Positions 39,524 to 50,195 of a stretch of 64,000 bases of DNA are shown here, one piece after another; within the stretch, counting starts at the first letter, position 1, and each line of letters begins with the position of its first letter. The position numbers were made by a program, and so were the translations under genes. The DNA comes from Trichomonas vaginalis G3 (Eukaryota; Parabasalia; Trichomonadida; Trichomonadidae). The notes under the pieces are model-generated. The model was not told the origin of the DNA, did not search any database, and saw nothing but the letters and a program-made list of their open reading frames with translations. The stretch is taken from contig NW_026529174.1 in assembly GCF_026262505.1 (NCBI RefSeq), positions 293,917 to 357,916 of the forward strand, in the 5' to 3' direction.

Positions 39524-41023
39524 ATGACGACTAACTATTTGGTGCCAAACACTAAACCGATTAATGGAAATGTGTTTCATTCATTCGAAAAGATAAATGA
39601 AATATTCGCAAAGAATGACGGTAGAAGATATTATAGAGAACTTGAAAGTTCATGCTATGACTCTGATGCTCCATATTTTGATGATAAACAAACTCATTTA
39701 AGAATTACAAATCCGGCTCATGATGTGAACCAATTAGGTGACACATATATTAAACGCAAAGTTAAAGCAACTCTAGTTTCAAATAAAGCTTTCACATGTG
39801 ATGCCGCTTTTAAATGCATGCGTTTATTCGTTGGTTACAAATCATCAAATCAAAGCTTTAAACAATTAGAAGTAGAAACCGAAAGAGGTGATGCCGGTTA
39901 TCTTCAGATGGATTGCGCCCGTGAATCTTTCGCATTTGCAACATATAAACCAAAATCAGAAAGGAAAGTTAAAAAGTTTGTTCATTCGTTATATAATAAT
40001 GTTCAAAAATATGATAACTCAGTATGTGGTAAATATATTGACCCTTCAGAAGTTTTCAAGAAAGCAAATGAAGAAGTTGATATCACTTTTGATATGATTA
40101 TTCCGGTAAATGATTTGTTAGCATTTCAGGCGTTCGATGATTATCCTAAATCATTTGGTGAAATCATTCTTAAATATTATGTTTTCAGGGATACTTTAGT
40201 ATTTTGTCAGGTTGACCCGTTAAGAGTTGCTGATTTACAAAATTACGTTTATGAAAAGATAACTGATGAAAATTATGAAAAGATTATGAATCATGTTTAT
40301 AAATATGATCGCAAATTCCAACAAATCGGACTTCCTGCCAAATTAATTACAAGCTTAGCCGCTACATCTGCTGACGCAACAGTTGATGACGTTATTATTT
40401 CATGCACAAAGATGGAAGTTTTAGAGGATAAATGCATTACACCAGGATACGGTTTAATTGAAGAATCAGTTAAAGCAATACCACGTTTATTCAGTAAGGA
40501 AGATCCATTCATGATTCCAGCTCAACATATTGACGTTCGTTCACTAAATGGAGGTTGCATCACTCCTGAAGGTATTAGCTCAGATTTCTCATACGCTCTT
40601 CATAATGTTACAGATGTTGTGTTAACATTTCCGAAGAATGCAATGCAAAGAACAGTTTTAGAAAATCCAATGCTTCGAGGTCTTCAGGTCACTATAGATT
40701 CCAGAAACTTCCCCGATCAAGCGATGACCACAGTGGGTGACATATTCTTTACACGTATGCTTCAAGCTTCTGATTTAGATGGAGTGAATGAATGCACAGA
40801 AGAATACGAGGACTCATTAACTAGACCACTGAATGATGATAATGGCACGCCATTAGCTAGAACATGGAAAGACCAAACTTCATTCTTATGCACTATTCCA
40901 GTTCAACGTGATGGAGCGGGTATATTCTTTGATGGATTAGAAACTTTCAACTCACAAGTTACAGTACAAGTGAAAGCTTATCCAATCATTCAGGGTGAAA
41001 ATGACACTTACTGTTCAAAGTGA
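39524..41023 (+). CDS. Double-jelly-roll major capsid protein, Polinton 2
   Basis: A 499-residue frame after a TTTATTTAATAATAA leader. It is beta-rich, without membrane segments, and fits the size and place of Polinton hexon-like capsid proteins. Landmarks: TNPAHDVNQLGDTYIKRKVK, ITFDMIIPVNDLLAFQAF, FGEIILKYYVFRDTLVF and a C-terminal FNSQVTVQVKAYPIIQ strand. It is barely similar to the capsid candidate of Polinton 1, so the two elements are distant. Assignment rests on pattern and context. Confidence 0.65.
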   Translation: MTTNYLVPNTKPINGNVFHSFEKINEIFAKNDGRRYYRELESSCYDSDAPYFDDKQTHLRITNPAHDVNQLGDTYIKRKVKATLVSNKAFTCDAAFKCMRLFVGYKSSNQSFKQLEVETERGDAGYLQMDCARESFAFATYKPKSERKVKKFVHSLYNNVQKYDNSVCGKYIDPSEVFKKANEEVDITFDMIIPVNDLLAFQAFDDYPKSFGEIILKYYVFRDTLVFCQVDPLRVADLQNYVYEKITDENYEKIMNHVYKYDRKFQQIGLPAKLITSLAATSADATVDDVIISCTKMEVLEDKCITPGYGLIEESVKAIPRLFSKEDPFMIPAQHIDVRSLNGGCITPEGISSDFSYALHNVTDVVLTFPKNAMQRTVLENPMLRGLQVTIDSRNFPDQAMTTVGDIFFTRMLQASDLDGVNECTEEYEDSLTRPLNDDNGTPLARTWKDQTSFLCTIPVQRDGAGIFFDGLETFNSQVTVQVKAYPIIQGENDTYCSK

Positions 41024-41187
41024 CAAATCCTCCTCAGGTTTGGTTTACTAGGACTACGTATTGGACATGGACACCGGATGAAGGTTTGAAATATCATCCA
41101 ACAGGTACACCACCACAGTATAGAAGTTCATATGATGAAATATTGATGAATAGAAATGTTTAAAATTATAAATTTATTTTTGATTAA

Positions 41188-41997
41188 ATGGATTTAAATT
41201 CTGAAGAATTAGCGGAGTATATAATACATACGTAGATGATATGATTAATGAAGCATTGAGTGATAATAGAAATGCTCTATCTAAGGAAAAATTAATGAAA
41301 ATTCCATATTCTGAATGTTACTTAAATTCAATCACTGCAGCAATTGGTAAACAAAATAAAGGTAAAACATTAACGATATTAAAACAAATTATCATTATTG
41401 CTAACACTTCCCCCATTCACATGTGTTAATTTATATCAACCGTTCAGGTTCACCTTCAGATGATACATTTGAATCTTTAAAGCATTTAATCAAAATTCCA
41501 ATTATTTATTTATCACAAGAAGAAGCAGAAGATTATTTAAAAAACTTTTTAATGTATAAAGAATTATATAATACAATCAAGAAGCAAGGATTAGAGGATA
41601 AAATTATTGATAAACAACGGGATGAATTATTTGAAACACTTTCTATTTCAAATTTTGATAGAGAATTTTTGCATTCACTAATTTTTCTAGATGATGCCGT
41701 GAAATCAAAACTAATAACTAATGAGAAATCATATTTTAATCAGTTATTAACTCAATGTCGACACATTCAGTGTTCATTCTTCATGGCTGTTCAATACTTC
41801 AAAGCATTAAGCACAAACATTAAATCAAATCTATCAACACTTTTCATTTTCAGTGGGTTTAGTCGTCAACAGTTGAACGTTATGCTTTATCAAGTGAATT
41901 TACCAATGAGCATTAATGAACTTTACACACAATATCACAATTAGGTGAACATGGAAAAATAATAGTTGATTTAAATAAAGGAGGTGTTAAATTTGAT
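41188..41997 (+). pseudogene. A32-like DNA-packaging ATPase, Polinton 2 (broken)
   Basis: Core Polinton packaging ATPase. Walker A (GKQNKGKT) near 41350; acidic Walker-B-like stretch LHSLIFLDDAVKS near 41690; conserved TLFIFSGFSRQQLNVMLYQ near the end, parallel to FVIFQGFSRYDIELIWK in Polinton 1. It lies directly downstream of the capsid gene, as in many Polintons. Broken at a few points. Confidence 0.75.
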
Positions 41998-42041
41998 TAA
42001 CTTTTTATAATTAATTTTTATTTTTTATTTTATAATTAAAC

Positions 42042-42940
42042 ATGACAGAAATAGCAAATCTTCTACAGGTTCCATTAAAACAAGGGACAAACAAAAAGGG
42101 TCCATATAATAGAACTATGAAAGTTCCAGATGGAATGAAAGAATTAGTTCATATTGTTGCGGTCTTCAAAAAGATGTTAAACAAATGAGAAACGTTTTAA
42201 CATTACCAGAAGCTCAAGCATATGCCAAACGTCATGGACCAAATTGGGAAGCACATGAAGCAGACATTACAGGACCAAATGGAAAACCTGATGGTATAAA
42301 TGAAGTTTTCGTTACTGATGGTCAAGGTAATATTAAAGTCATAAATGGTTATAAATTAACTGTATCTGATTATCCTAAACGTAAAGCATATAATGAATGT
42401 TATCCTTTGCAATTTGATGAAAATGGAAAAGCTGTTAAACAATACATTGGAGAAGGTGAAAATGGTCCAATTAATTCATACCTCTTATAATCCATATTCT
42501 TATTTCAATGAAGAATTAAATGCTGTTGAAGAGGGACCGGATGGATTACCACGATATGTTAATCAGTTTGATGGTCAATATGCAAATATTAGACCTGAAA
42601 TTCCAGCTAAGAAATTCTTTAAAGTTGCTTTATTCGATCCAGTGTTCAATGAACAGAAAGAAGCAATGAAAGCAGAATTTAAACCAATTCAAGTGGCAAG
42701 AATTTCTTCATCTTCACTTTCAGAAGCGTTCAAGGAATTGATAAAGAAACCACTTTATTCTCAACAAGGTTATAACTTTGATTTAATTAAAGAAAGTGAT
42801 AGACGTAAATTAGAAAAATCAGATGGTTTTAAGAATGCATGTAATGAAATGATTAAAGATATTGTAAATGATAAAATAAGACTGGAAGAAACTCAAAGCA
42901 ATATCAATAACATAATTGGTGCAGTTACAAAGAAAGTATA
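42042..42940 (+). pseudogene. Conserved Polinton protein of unknown role, Polinton 2 (broken)
   Basis: A remnant of a roughly 300-residue gene. The section VFVTDGQGNIKVINGYKLTV followed by NECYP resembles the Polinton 1 protein at 5657-5965. The C-terminal section is charged and helical (KSDGFKNACNEMIKDIVND). It lies downstream of the ATPase. No named domain. Confidence 0.45.
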
Positions 42941-43024
42941 AGCAAACAATGATGAACCTTGGGATATTACCGTAACAACTAAATAAAACTTTAAATATAT
43001 TTTTTTTTTTTTATTCAATTATAA

Positions 43025-43699
43025 ATGAGAAGACGTTTCACAAGTCAAAAGAACACTAACGCAAAAGCAGAGATTACGGTTGGTTATAACGTAAATGATG
43101 ATAAATCACGAATTATTCAAAATGTTAAAGTTAATGTTAGTCCTGAATTAACAAGGTCAGCAACTCAACCAAATTTATTAACTCGTGACTTACCAAAAAA
43201 GGAGGAGGAAAATAAAGAAGATGAACCCGGTAAAGAACCTGTTGAAATTCCCACTTATCCAACATACCCCCCACCTCTTTCATCAAACATCGAGAACCCA
43301 GGAATCTACGATTCCAGTCGCAATGCGCCATATAAAATAGACATTAATTCTGAATTAATGAAAATTTACCGTGATATAATAACTAATAATTATGATTCAA
43401 TAATAAATTTAATTGACCAATCTGGTTTAATTATTTTACCTTATGAATCATTAATTCACATTATCGCCATTCTTTGTGATGTTCAAGATTCAGACGTTAA
43501 GATTCAATTTTTCATAGATGATGAGGTTTCATGCTGCGGAACAGTTGCAAAAATAAATCCTATAAAGGATATTAGCACAATTAAGATATCAAAGAACGGA
43601 ACAACAACTGAACTTCATTTAACATATAATGATATTTATAATAAAATAGTTGATGAATATAAAATATCACTTGAAAAATTCTTTGTTAAGGCTATTTAA
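43025..43699 (+). CDS. Conserved hypothetical with CCG motif (224 aa), Polinton 2
   Basis: Intact frame. Basic N-terminus, a Pro-rich linker (VEIPTYPTYPPPLSS), then a helical and beta part with DDEVSCCGTVAKINPIKD that corresponds to PEIECCGQTPPFMKIGN in Polinton 1 at 6090-6617. Conservation between distant elements argues for a real structural or regulatory role. Convergent with the next gene, overlapping by 4 bases. Confidence 0.55.
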   Translation: MRRRFTSQKNTNAKAEITVGYNVNDDKSRIIQNVKVNVSPELTRSATQPNLLTRDLPKKEEENKEDEPGKEPVEIPTYPTYPPPLSSNIENPGIYDSSRNAPYKIDINSELMKIYRDIITNNYDSIINLIDQSGLIILPYESLIHIIAILCDVQDSDVKIQFFIDDEVSCCGTVAKINPIKDISTIKISKNGTTTELHLTYNDIYNKIVDEYKISLEKFFVKAI

Positions 43700-44208
43700 T
43701 ATTCAAGCATTAACATTATCGAATAATAATCCTTTGAATCATAATCAATAATAATTGACCTTTCACCAGTTTCTATCGTTTGTTTTATTTCTTTTTGTTC
43801 CCCACTATCTGGATCGGTCATTGTAATTGTTTTTGTTATAGTATCAGCTTTATCTTTAACTTCAATCTTTTTTCCATCGGGATATTTAAACCAAAATTCC
43901 AAAAATTCGATATTGTCAATCTGTTCATATTTTAATCTATCAATTACATTTTTAATACCATCTGAAAATCTTATGAAATGGTCATTATATGGGTTTGATT
44001 GAACTAAATTTGAATGAAGTGAAATATAACCCGATGATGAATATGACATTGACTCATATTTTCTGAAAACACTAAAATTTATAACATGAATGAATTTCTT
44101 ATTCGTTGAATTTATGAATTCTTGAGGTAATCTTATCCTAGTTTTATTTATCACTGGAAAATAACGCTTTACCATATTTTTAATCGTAATAAAAATGTCA
44201 ATTATCAA
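43696..44208 (-). CDS. Putative minor virion protein (170 aa), Polinton 2
   Basis: Intact frame; it overlaps the start of the divergent gene at 44195, so a later in-frame start such as ATG 44175 is possible. RLPQEFINSTNKKFIHVINF and FRKYESMS match the pattern of the 285-aa Polinton 1 protein (19472-20329). Likely a shared structural protein. Confidence 0.45.
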   Translation of the reverse strand: MIIDIFITIKNMVKRYFPVINKTRIRLPQEFINSTNKKFIHVINFSVFRKYESMSYSSSGYISLHSNLVQSNPYNDHFIRFSDGIKNVIDRLKYEQIDNIEFLEFWFKYPDGKKIEVKDKADTITKTITMTDPDSGEQKEIKQTIETGERSIIIDYDSKDYYSIMLMLEY

Positions 44209-44905
44209 TATTATTTCGAATAATAACTGTGAATTAAATTTAACAGTTAGCGGAATTTATAATGTTACTCTCGTTTCTGTGAGTGGTAAATTTAATCCCA
44301 TTCTTTTAGACCCTTCAGATTATATATCATTTATTAAAGATGACCATGAAAAAACGTATGATATGTATATAAATAATGTGATAGCAAAATGGGATATTAA
44401 CATGATTTTAAGTTATTTAAATGAATCATTTATCGTATGGTATGAAGAAAATTTTAAATCAAAACCCGATAAACTTTTTGAACTTGATGAAATAAATAAC
44501 CTTATTAAATTTCCGCTGAAAATTAAATTTTGTACTCCTCATCTTCGTTCATTGTTGGGAATATTAAATTTTGAAAAAGATGTTGGGGATGTTTTGTATT
44601 CTGACACTGGTTCCAATTTCATTTTAATCAAATGTGATAAAGTTAATACCCCAATGAGATTTTCACATCAAACATTAGACCTAACTCTTACCCATCAATA
44701 CAAAACATTTTATCCATCAACTTAAACATATTTTCTTTATCATATCCGTTTCAATTATCTGGGAATTCATTTATTCTTCATTCAAAAGATTTATCAAATA
44801 TTAAATTTAGAGTAACTGACCTATTTGATTGTGATTTAGAATTCATGAATGAAATATTATGGCAATTTCAAATAGAAAAAATAGGTGATGAGATAACAGA
44901 TTAAA
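44195..44905 (+). pseudogene. Putative minor capsid/penton-like protein, Polinton 2 (broken)
   Basis: Beta-rich, with PHLRSLLGILNFEKDVG and a C-terminal NIKFRVTDLFDCDLEF. These correspond to RVQLLLGAYHMTF and MQFRLVDFQGGPVEL in the Polinton 1 protein at 6834-7610. In both elements it sits directly before the fibre gene. Broken at about one point. Confidence 0.5.
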
Positions 44906-44931
44906 TATTTATTTTTTAAATCATAATAAAT

Positions 44932-46689
44932 GATTAAACAACAGCAACCACAGCAACTTAAGGCACAAAGCACCCAGGTCCCTCAGACCATTACATACGC
45001 CATATATGCATATAATTCAAAGACGGCAGAACAAACGCAAAGGTTGAAATATGGAGATTTGGAGATAGTATATTGAAAAATGACCATTTCGAATTCGTTT
45101 GCAAGGGTGGTGCAGTGATATCAAATATAAAAGAAATTTTATTTATGAATTCAAAAATTAAAGGAATAACGGATGATATAACATCAATTCCACCAGAAGA
45201 ACAAAGATATTACGCATTAAATGCATTTCCTAAAGTTTTGAAGATTGGAAGATTTAATTTAAATGAGGAATTCATAAAAGGTTTCCTAAATGACATAATG
45301 AAGAAAGCAGATAAGGAATATGTGGATGAAAAAGATAATGAAATTAAAGAAATGGTTGAATGGTATCATGAATGGACATCAAAGATTTTAAAAACTAAAG
45401 CTGATGAGGAATGTGTTGCTGCTGCGTTAGAGAAGAAAGCAGATAAGGAATATGTGGATGAAAAAGATAATGAAATTAAAGAAATGGTTGAATGGTATCA
45501 TGAATGGACATCAAAGATTTTAAAAACTAAAGCTGAGACAGGATGGGTTTCAGGATGTTTAGACCTTAAAGCGGATAAAACATATGTTAACGATGAGTTA
45601 GAGAAGAAGGTAGATAAGGAATATGTTAACGATGAGTTAATGAAGAAGGCAGATAAAACATATGTTAACGAAATATACCAAAGTTTGATAGGAACAAAAA
45701 ATATTGAAACTATTGTTGGTGACTTTTCTGTCAATGAAGAAAATAAATATTTTAGATGGCAGTTTGTACACTCCTTAAAAAATGGTATACGGTGGAAACT
45801 CATTCCGAAAAATAACAATGAAATGTATGTAAGTTATAAAAAGAATGATGACACACAAGTTAAAGTTCCATTAGACAACAACTGTTACTTAAACTTATAT
45901 GGAGACGAACAAAAGAAATATTTAAGAGTTTATGAAATGGCAGATATGACATTGCCTGACCCAGCTCCAGCACCATATTATTATGACTATGGAGATGATG
46001 TCAGAACACCACATATAGATGAACAAAAGTTAACATTATATTTAGATTATTATAGATATAAAAGATATAATGCAATAGAAAAAACGAGAATAGTATATTA
46101 TTATACAGATGACAGAAATAAATATTATAGTCAAGATTTTACCTACCCTGAAAACATAAGAATATATTATAAAAAATATTCTGACACAAACCAGAAGAAA
46201 CCTGAAATAGTTACACTATATCTTAAGTTCAAAAGAGACAATCCTATAATATCTCATATGTTTGATTTAATGAACCCAGTGGGTTCTATTTATACATCTA
46301 TGGATGCAAGAGGTCCTCAAGTAATGTTTGGTGTTGGTGCATGGGAACAAATAGTTGACAGGTTTTTGTATTGTGCTAATAGTTCAAAGGAAACAGGAGG
46401 TTCGAAGAAAATTACTGAAGCAAACCTTCCACCGCACACTCATACAGGAACTACAAACTTTTCTGGTGACCATAGTCACTCATTAAGAGACCATCCATTA
46501 TACAACTCAGAATATTATGCTGGCAATGACGTTTTATCTCCAGATTATAACCATTCAGCAAAAAAGACTTTTCGACCAACTGAACCAGGAGGAAATCATT
46601 CACATACTTTCACAACAAATCAAACAGGCTTGGGTAAAGATTATATGCCACCATTTATGACTGTATTCGCATGGTACCGCATTTATTGA
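44932..46689 (+). pseudogene. Phage-type tail-fibre/collar protein, Polinton 2 (broken)
   Basis: The counterpart of the Polinton 1 fibre. N-terminal anchor-like ITYAIYAYNSKTAEQTQRLK; a shaft of KADKEYVDEKDNEIKEMVEW modules with a 135-base in-frame duplication (about 45299 and 45434); then the collar signature NPVGSIYTSMD, W.QIVDRFLYC, EANLPPHTHTGTTN, NHSHTFTT and the final YMPPFMTVFAWYR. The tip is nearly identical to that of Polinton 1 even at the DNA level around 46400-46460, while the shafts differ. Probably a receptor-binding fibre. About one break. Confidence 0.8.
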
Positions 46690-46756
46690 ATGAACTAAAT
46701 ATATTTTATGTTTGTAATTAATTAGGTAATGAAGTAATGAATGAACTGCAGAAATA

Positions 46757-47203
46757 AATGTTTACGTTAATGTTTACAGGTTATTCAATAATGAATTATT
46801 TTTGAAGAACTGAAGGTGCTACCATGTTACCATGTGCTACCAGGTCATTTAACTTCTTTTAAAAAATGTGACAACATGACATTTTGACAACAACACAGGA
46901 GGAAGGCAGTTATGAATTATTTTTGAAGAACTGAAGGTGCTACCATGTTACCATGTTGACAACATGACATTATGTCAACAACACAGGAGGAAGGCAGTTA
47001 TGAATTATTTTTGAAGAACTGAAGGTGCTACCATGTTACCATGTGCTACCAGGTCATTTAACTTCTTTTAAAAAGTGTGACAACATGACATTTTGACAAC
47101 AACACAGGAGGAAGGCAGTTATGAATTATTTTTGAAGAACTGAAGGTGCTACCATGTTACCAGGTCATTTAACTCATGACATTTTGACAACATAGGAGGA
47201 TTA
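46757..47203 (-). repeat. Iteron cluster 1, Polinton 2 (4 units)
   Basis: Four units of about 85-122 bases, each with GAATTATTTTTGAAGAACTG, AAGGTGCTACCATGTTACCA, a TGACAACATGACATTTTGAC part and ACAGGAGGAAGGCAGTTATG. Units vary by internal deletions. The cluster lies between the convergent ends of the fibre and primase-helicase genes, and is inverted relative to clusters 2 and 3. Confidence 0.8.
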
Positions 47204-47229
47204 ATGCAAAAATAAATTCAAATCATACT

Positions 47230-49542
47230 TTATAAAGCTTCATTCACAGGTATTTCATCGTCAGTAAATGAATCCTCATTATCGTTTGGTTCAACCTGTT
47301 TATATAATCCTTTCATTTCTTCTTTCAAAACATAACACCATGTTTGTTTACCGTCTATTCTTCTATGTTTCCTATCACATTTATCCTTAATACTCATTTG
47401 GAAATTCTTGTCTTTCATGTCTGATGGTTTGCAGAATAGAGCATTTTCACACGTCATACCTGCACACAATTCATCATAATGTGTATTTATCCATACATCT
47501 AAAGGATTTGTTGATAATTCTATTAAATCTTGTTTGGCTTCAGTCATCGGTATGATTCGTACATTAAATGATGAAAGGTCATATTGCATAAAATACGTCA
47601 GTAAATTATCATAAAATTCCTTAGTGCATGAATCCATTAAATTCTTGAAGTAATCAAATTGACCCTTGAATTTACCATTAACTCTTAAAACTACGTATCT
47701 TCTGTCTCCAACATCAATTTTGACAGGGTAAACGTTATTAGTTACGAAAATGAAGTTTGCAACATTCTGAGCAGTTCTTCTGGGTTGATTCTTTTCATTA
47801 ATTCTAATCTCATTATCCGTAATAATTGATTTCAAAGCGTTGAAGTTTGCGAGTCTGTCTTCACCTACATTCTTGAGTTCATTAAGTACAAGAAACATTT
47901 TATTTTCAACAACCGAATTGAAATTACCCGTTAGCTCACTTATTTCAGTAATGTTTTTACATGAATAACCAGCGAGAAGTTCAGAAATAATGTCTGTAAA
48001 TCTGTTTTTACCTGTTCCCTGAAGTCCTTTCAAAATAATTGCTGTTTCATTCTTGATTCCAGGATGTTGAATCATTGATGCAATCCAGCCGAGTAGGTAT
48101 TTATACACTTCATCATTATTATCACAAATGGCTTCTTTAATGAAATCCATAAACATCTCAATTTTTGAGTAATCAGGCTTTTCAAGAATGTTGTATTTAT
48201 AACCCTGAAACGTTGAGAAAACATCTGGAGAATCAGATTTAAAGCAAACACCCTTAACGGTTAATGAGGATAATTGATTTAATAGTACGTCCCATGCTGT
48301 TATTGTTTTACCTTCTTCTTTAAATAATTTAATCATTTTGAGTGACTCTTTCATGTTTGATTGAAGAACGAATGATATTTGATTCATTTTGTCGTGTATG
48401 TTGTAATCTTTCTGAATGAAGTATTTGTTTCCACAATCTACAAAACGGATTACACGTGATAAATCCTCAATTACTTCAGAACTGTTTTTATACTGATGAT
48501 TTTCAGCCTTGTGTCTAATATCTGTTATCAAAAATGAATCATCAAGTTTTATATCAAATGTTATTTTTGGCTTACGTAATAAAGGTAAAACGTATTCATC
48601 ATAATATTCCTTTTGATATAGTTTTAGAATCTTCACCAAAACAAATGGAGAAGTCATTAAATGTGCATATCTACTACGTGCTTTTTCAAAATTACTTTTT
48701 GCATTTTCTGTTAAACTGCAGAAGTTATAAACGTTATCGTATGCTTCATTAATTAAATGATTAGGTAACGAATTAATTGCTTGAAACAGTGTGAATAATG
48801 TTATTTCTTTTTCTAAATTCATGTTTCCACCGTCATTATGTACTTCAAAATCACAGATGCCATCAACTATGCTCTGAGCTAGTTTATCGTCAATGTTTAC
48901 ATCTTTGTTTTCATACATTATACTCTTTATTTCTTCGCTCTTCTGTTCAACTCTTACCTTAATATTCAAATCATTTAATATATCATTCACTGTTCTAGTT
49001 AATGTTGAATCATAACTTCCACGAATGAATGAGTATGTATTGATTGGTTCTGTTGCATTCTTGCGAACTCTTGAATCAGCCATAACCACTAATGAACGCT
49101 TTGAATCAGCCATAGAAGTCATTATGTCAATATCATAATCATTGCAGGAATAACATGTAATCATTCTGTTCGAGGTTGAATAGAAGAAATTAGTGTTGCA
49201 ATAAATGTGAAGACCTCCTGAAGCGGTTTTAACGATAACATCTTTATCCGAAAGTTTTGATAAAATGTCTTTTCTAACTGTTTCTTTAAGTTCATCATTG
49301 TATGATTTATTGATATCAACATCTATAATCGTTAAATTTGAAATTTTATTTACTAATAAAGCTGTACCAGTTTTCCTTCCTCTTCCTCCATCATGTTTGA
49401 GGTAGTTATGTAAATCAATCTTGTTTTCACCAATTCTTTCGTTGAGGGTTTTAGTTTCTGCCACAACTAATTCCGCAACTAATGAATCAATAACTTTTTC
49501 ATCAGAAACGATATAGTTGCTGTTGTTGTTTGTTGCCGTCAT
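47230..49542 (-). CDS. D5-like primase-helicase (AEP primase + SF3 helicase), 770 aa
   Basis: One intact frame. N-terminal archaeo-eukaryotic primase domain with motif I (TIIDVDI, residue about 72), motif II (TASGGLHIYC, about 107) and motif III (YDIDIMTS, about 135). C-terminal superfamily 3 helicase: Walker A GLQGTGKNRF (about 507), Walker B region (KMFLVLNELK), and sensor-type FIFVTNN, as in poxvirus D5. Such proteins prime and unwind viral DNA. It is unusual beside a protein-primed polymerase, and Polinton 1 has none. Iteron clusters lie on both sides, which suits an origin-binding or initiation role. The leader resembles that of the KilA-N gene. Confidence 0.88.
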   Translation of the reverse strand: MTATNNNSNYIVSDEKVIDSLVAELVVAETKTLNERIGENKIDLHNYLKHDGGRGRKTGTALLVNKISNLTIIDVDINKSYNDELKETVRKDILSKLSDKDVIVKTASGGLHIYCNTNFFYSTSNRMITCYSCNDYDIDIMTSMADSKRSLVVMADSRVRKNATEPINTYSFIRGSYDSTLTRTVNDILNDLNIKVRVEQKSEEIKSIMYENKDVNIDDKLAQSIVDGICDFEVHNDGGNMNLEKEITLFTLFQAINSLPNHLINEAYDNVYNFCSLTENAKSNFEKARSRYAHLMTSPFVLVKILKLYQKEYYDEYVLPLLRKPKITFDIKLDDSFLITDIRHKAENHQYKNSSEVIEDLSRVIRFVDCGNKYFIQKDYNIHDKMNQISFVLQSNMKESLKMIKLFKEEGKTITAWDVLLNQLSSLTVKGVCFKSDSPDVFSTFQGYKYNILEKPDYSKIEMFMDFIKEAICDNNDEVYKYLLGWIASMIQHPGIKNETAIILKGLQGTGKNRFTDIISELLAGYSCKNITEISELTGNFNSVVENKMFLVLNELKNVGEDRLANFNALKSIITDNEIRINEKNQPRRTAQNVANFIFVTNNVYPVKIDVGDRRYVVLRVNGKFKGQFDYFKNLMDSCTKEFYDNLLTYFMQYDLSSFNVRIIPMTEAKQDLIELSTNPLDVWINTHYDELCAGMTCENALFCKPSDMKDKNFQMSIKDKCDRKHRRIDGKQTWCYVLKEEMKGLYKQVEPNDNEDSFTDDEIPVNEAL

Positions 49543-49604
49543 TTATATAGAAATAAAAAAATAAAAATAATTTTAAAACTAACTTTATTTTTGGACTGCA
49601 TCAT

Positions 49605-50120
49605 ATTTCCAGGACTGTTGTCAAAATGTCATGTTGTCACACTTTTTCAGAGAAGTTAAATGACCTGGTAGCACATGGTAACATGGTAGCACCTTCAGTT
49701 CTTCAAAAATAATTCATAACTACCTTCCTCCTGTGATGTTGTCAAAATGTCATGTTGTCACACTTTTTAAAAGAAGTTAAATGACCTGGTAGCACATGGT
49801 AACATGGTAGCACCTTCAGTTCTTCAAAAATAATTCATAACTGCCTTCCTCCTGTGATGTTGTCAAAATGTCATGTTGTCACACTTTTTAAAAGAAGTTA
49901 AATGACCTGGTAGCACATGGTAACATGGTAGCACCTTCAGTTCTTCAAAAATAATTCATAACTGCCTTCCTCCTGTGATGTTGTCAAAATGTCATGTTGT
50001 CACATTTTTTAAAAGAAGTTAAATGACCTGGTAGCACATGGTAACATGGTAGCACCTTCAGTTCTTCAAAAATAATTCATAACTGCCTTCCTCCTGTGTT
50101 GTTGACATAATGTCATGAGG
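49605..50120 (+). repeat. Iteron cluster 2, Polinton 2 (4 units)
   Basis: Four nearly identical tandem units of about 121 bases: TTGTCAAAATGTCATGTTGT, ACTTTTTAAAAGAAGTTAAA, GGTAGCACATGGTAACATGG with three spaced GGTARCA boxes, then a CTTCAGTTCTTCAAAAATAA part. A fifth, partial unit follows. It lies upstream of the primase-helicase gene and downstream of KilA-N. Confidence 0.85.
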
Positions 50121-50130
50121 TTAGAAATGA

Positions 50131-50144
50131 GGTTAGATCTAACC
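50131..50144. promoter_or_regulatory. Palindrome GGTTAGATCTAACC, Polinton 2
   Basis: A perfect 14-bp palindrome preceded by a half-site-like GAGGTTAGAAATGA. Form GGTNAGATCTNACC, as in the three GGTGAGATCTCACC sites of Polinton 1. It lies between iteron cluster 2 and the KilA-N gene. Confidence 0.5.
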
Positions 50145-50195
50145 ATCTACCCTAAAAATTATTTTTGGTGAATTCAATAAAAATAAATGGTTCAT

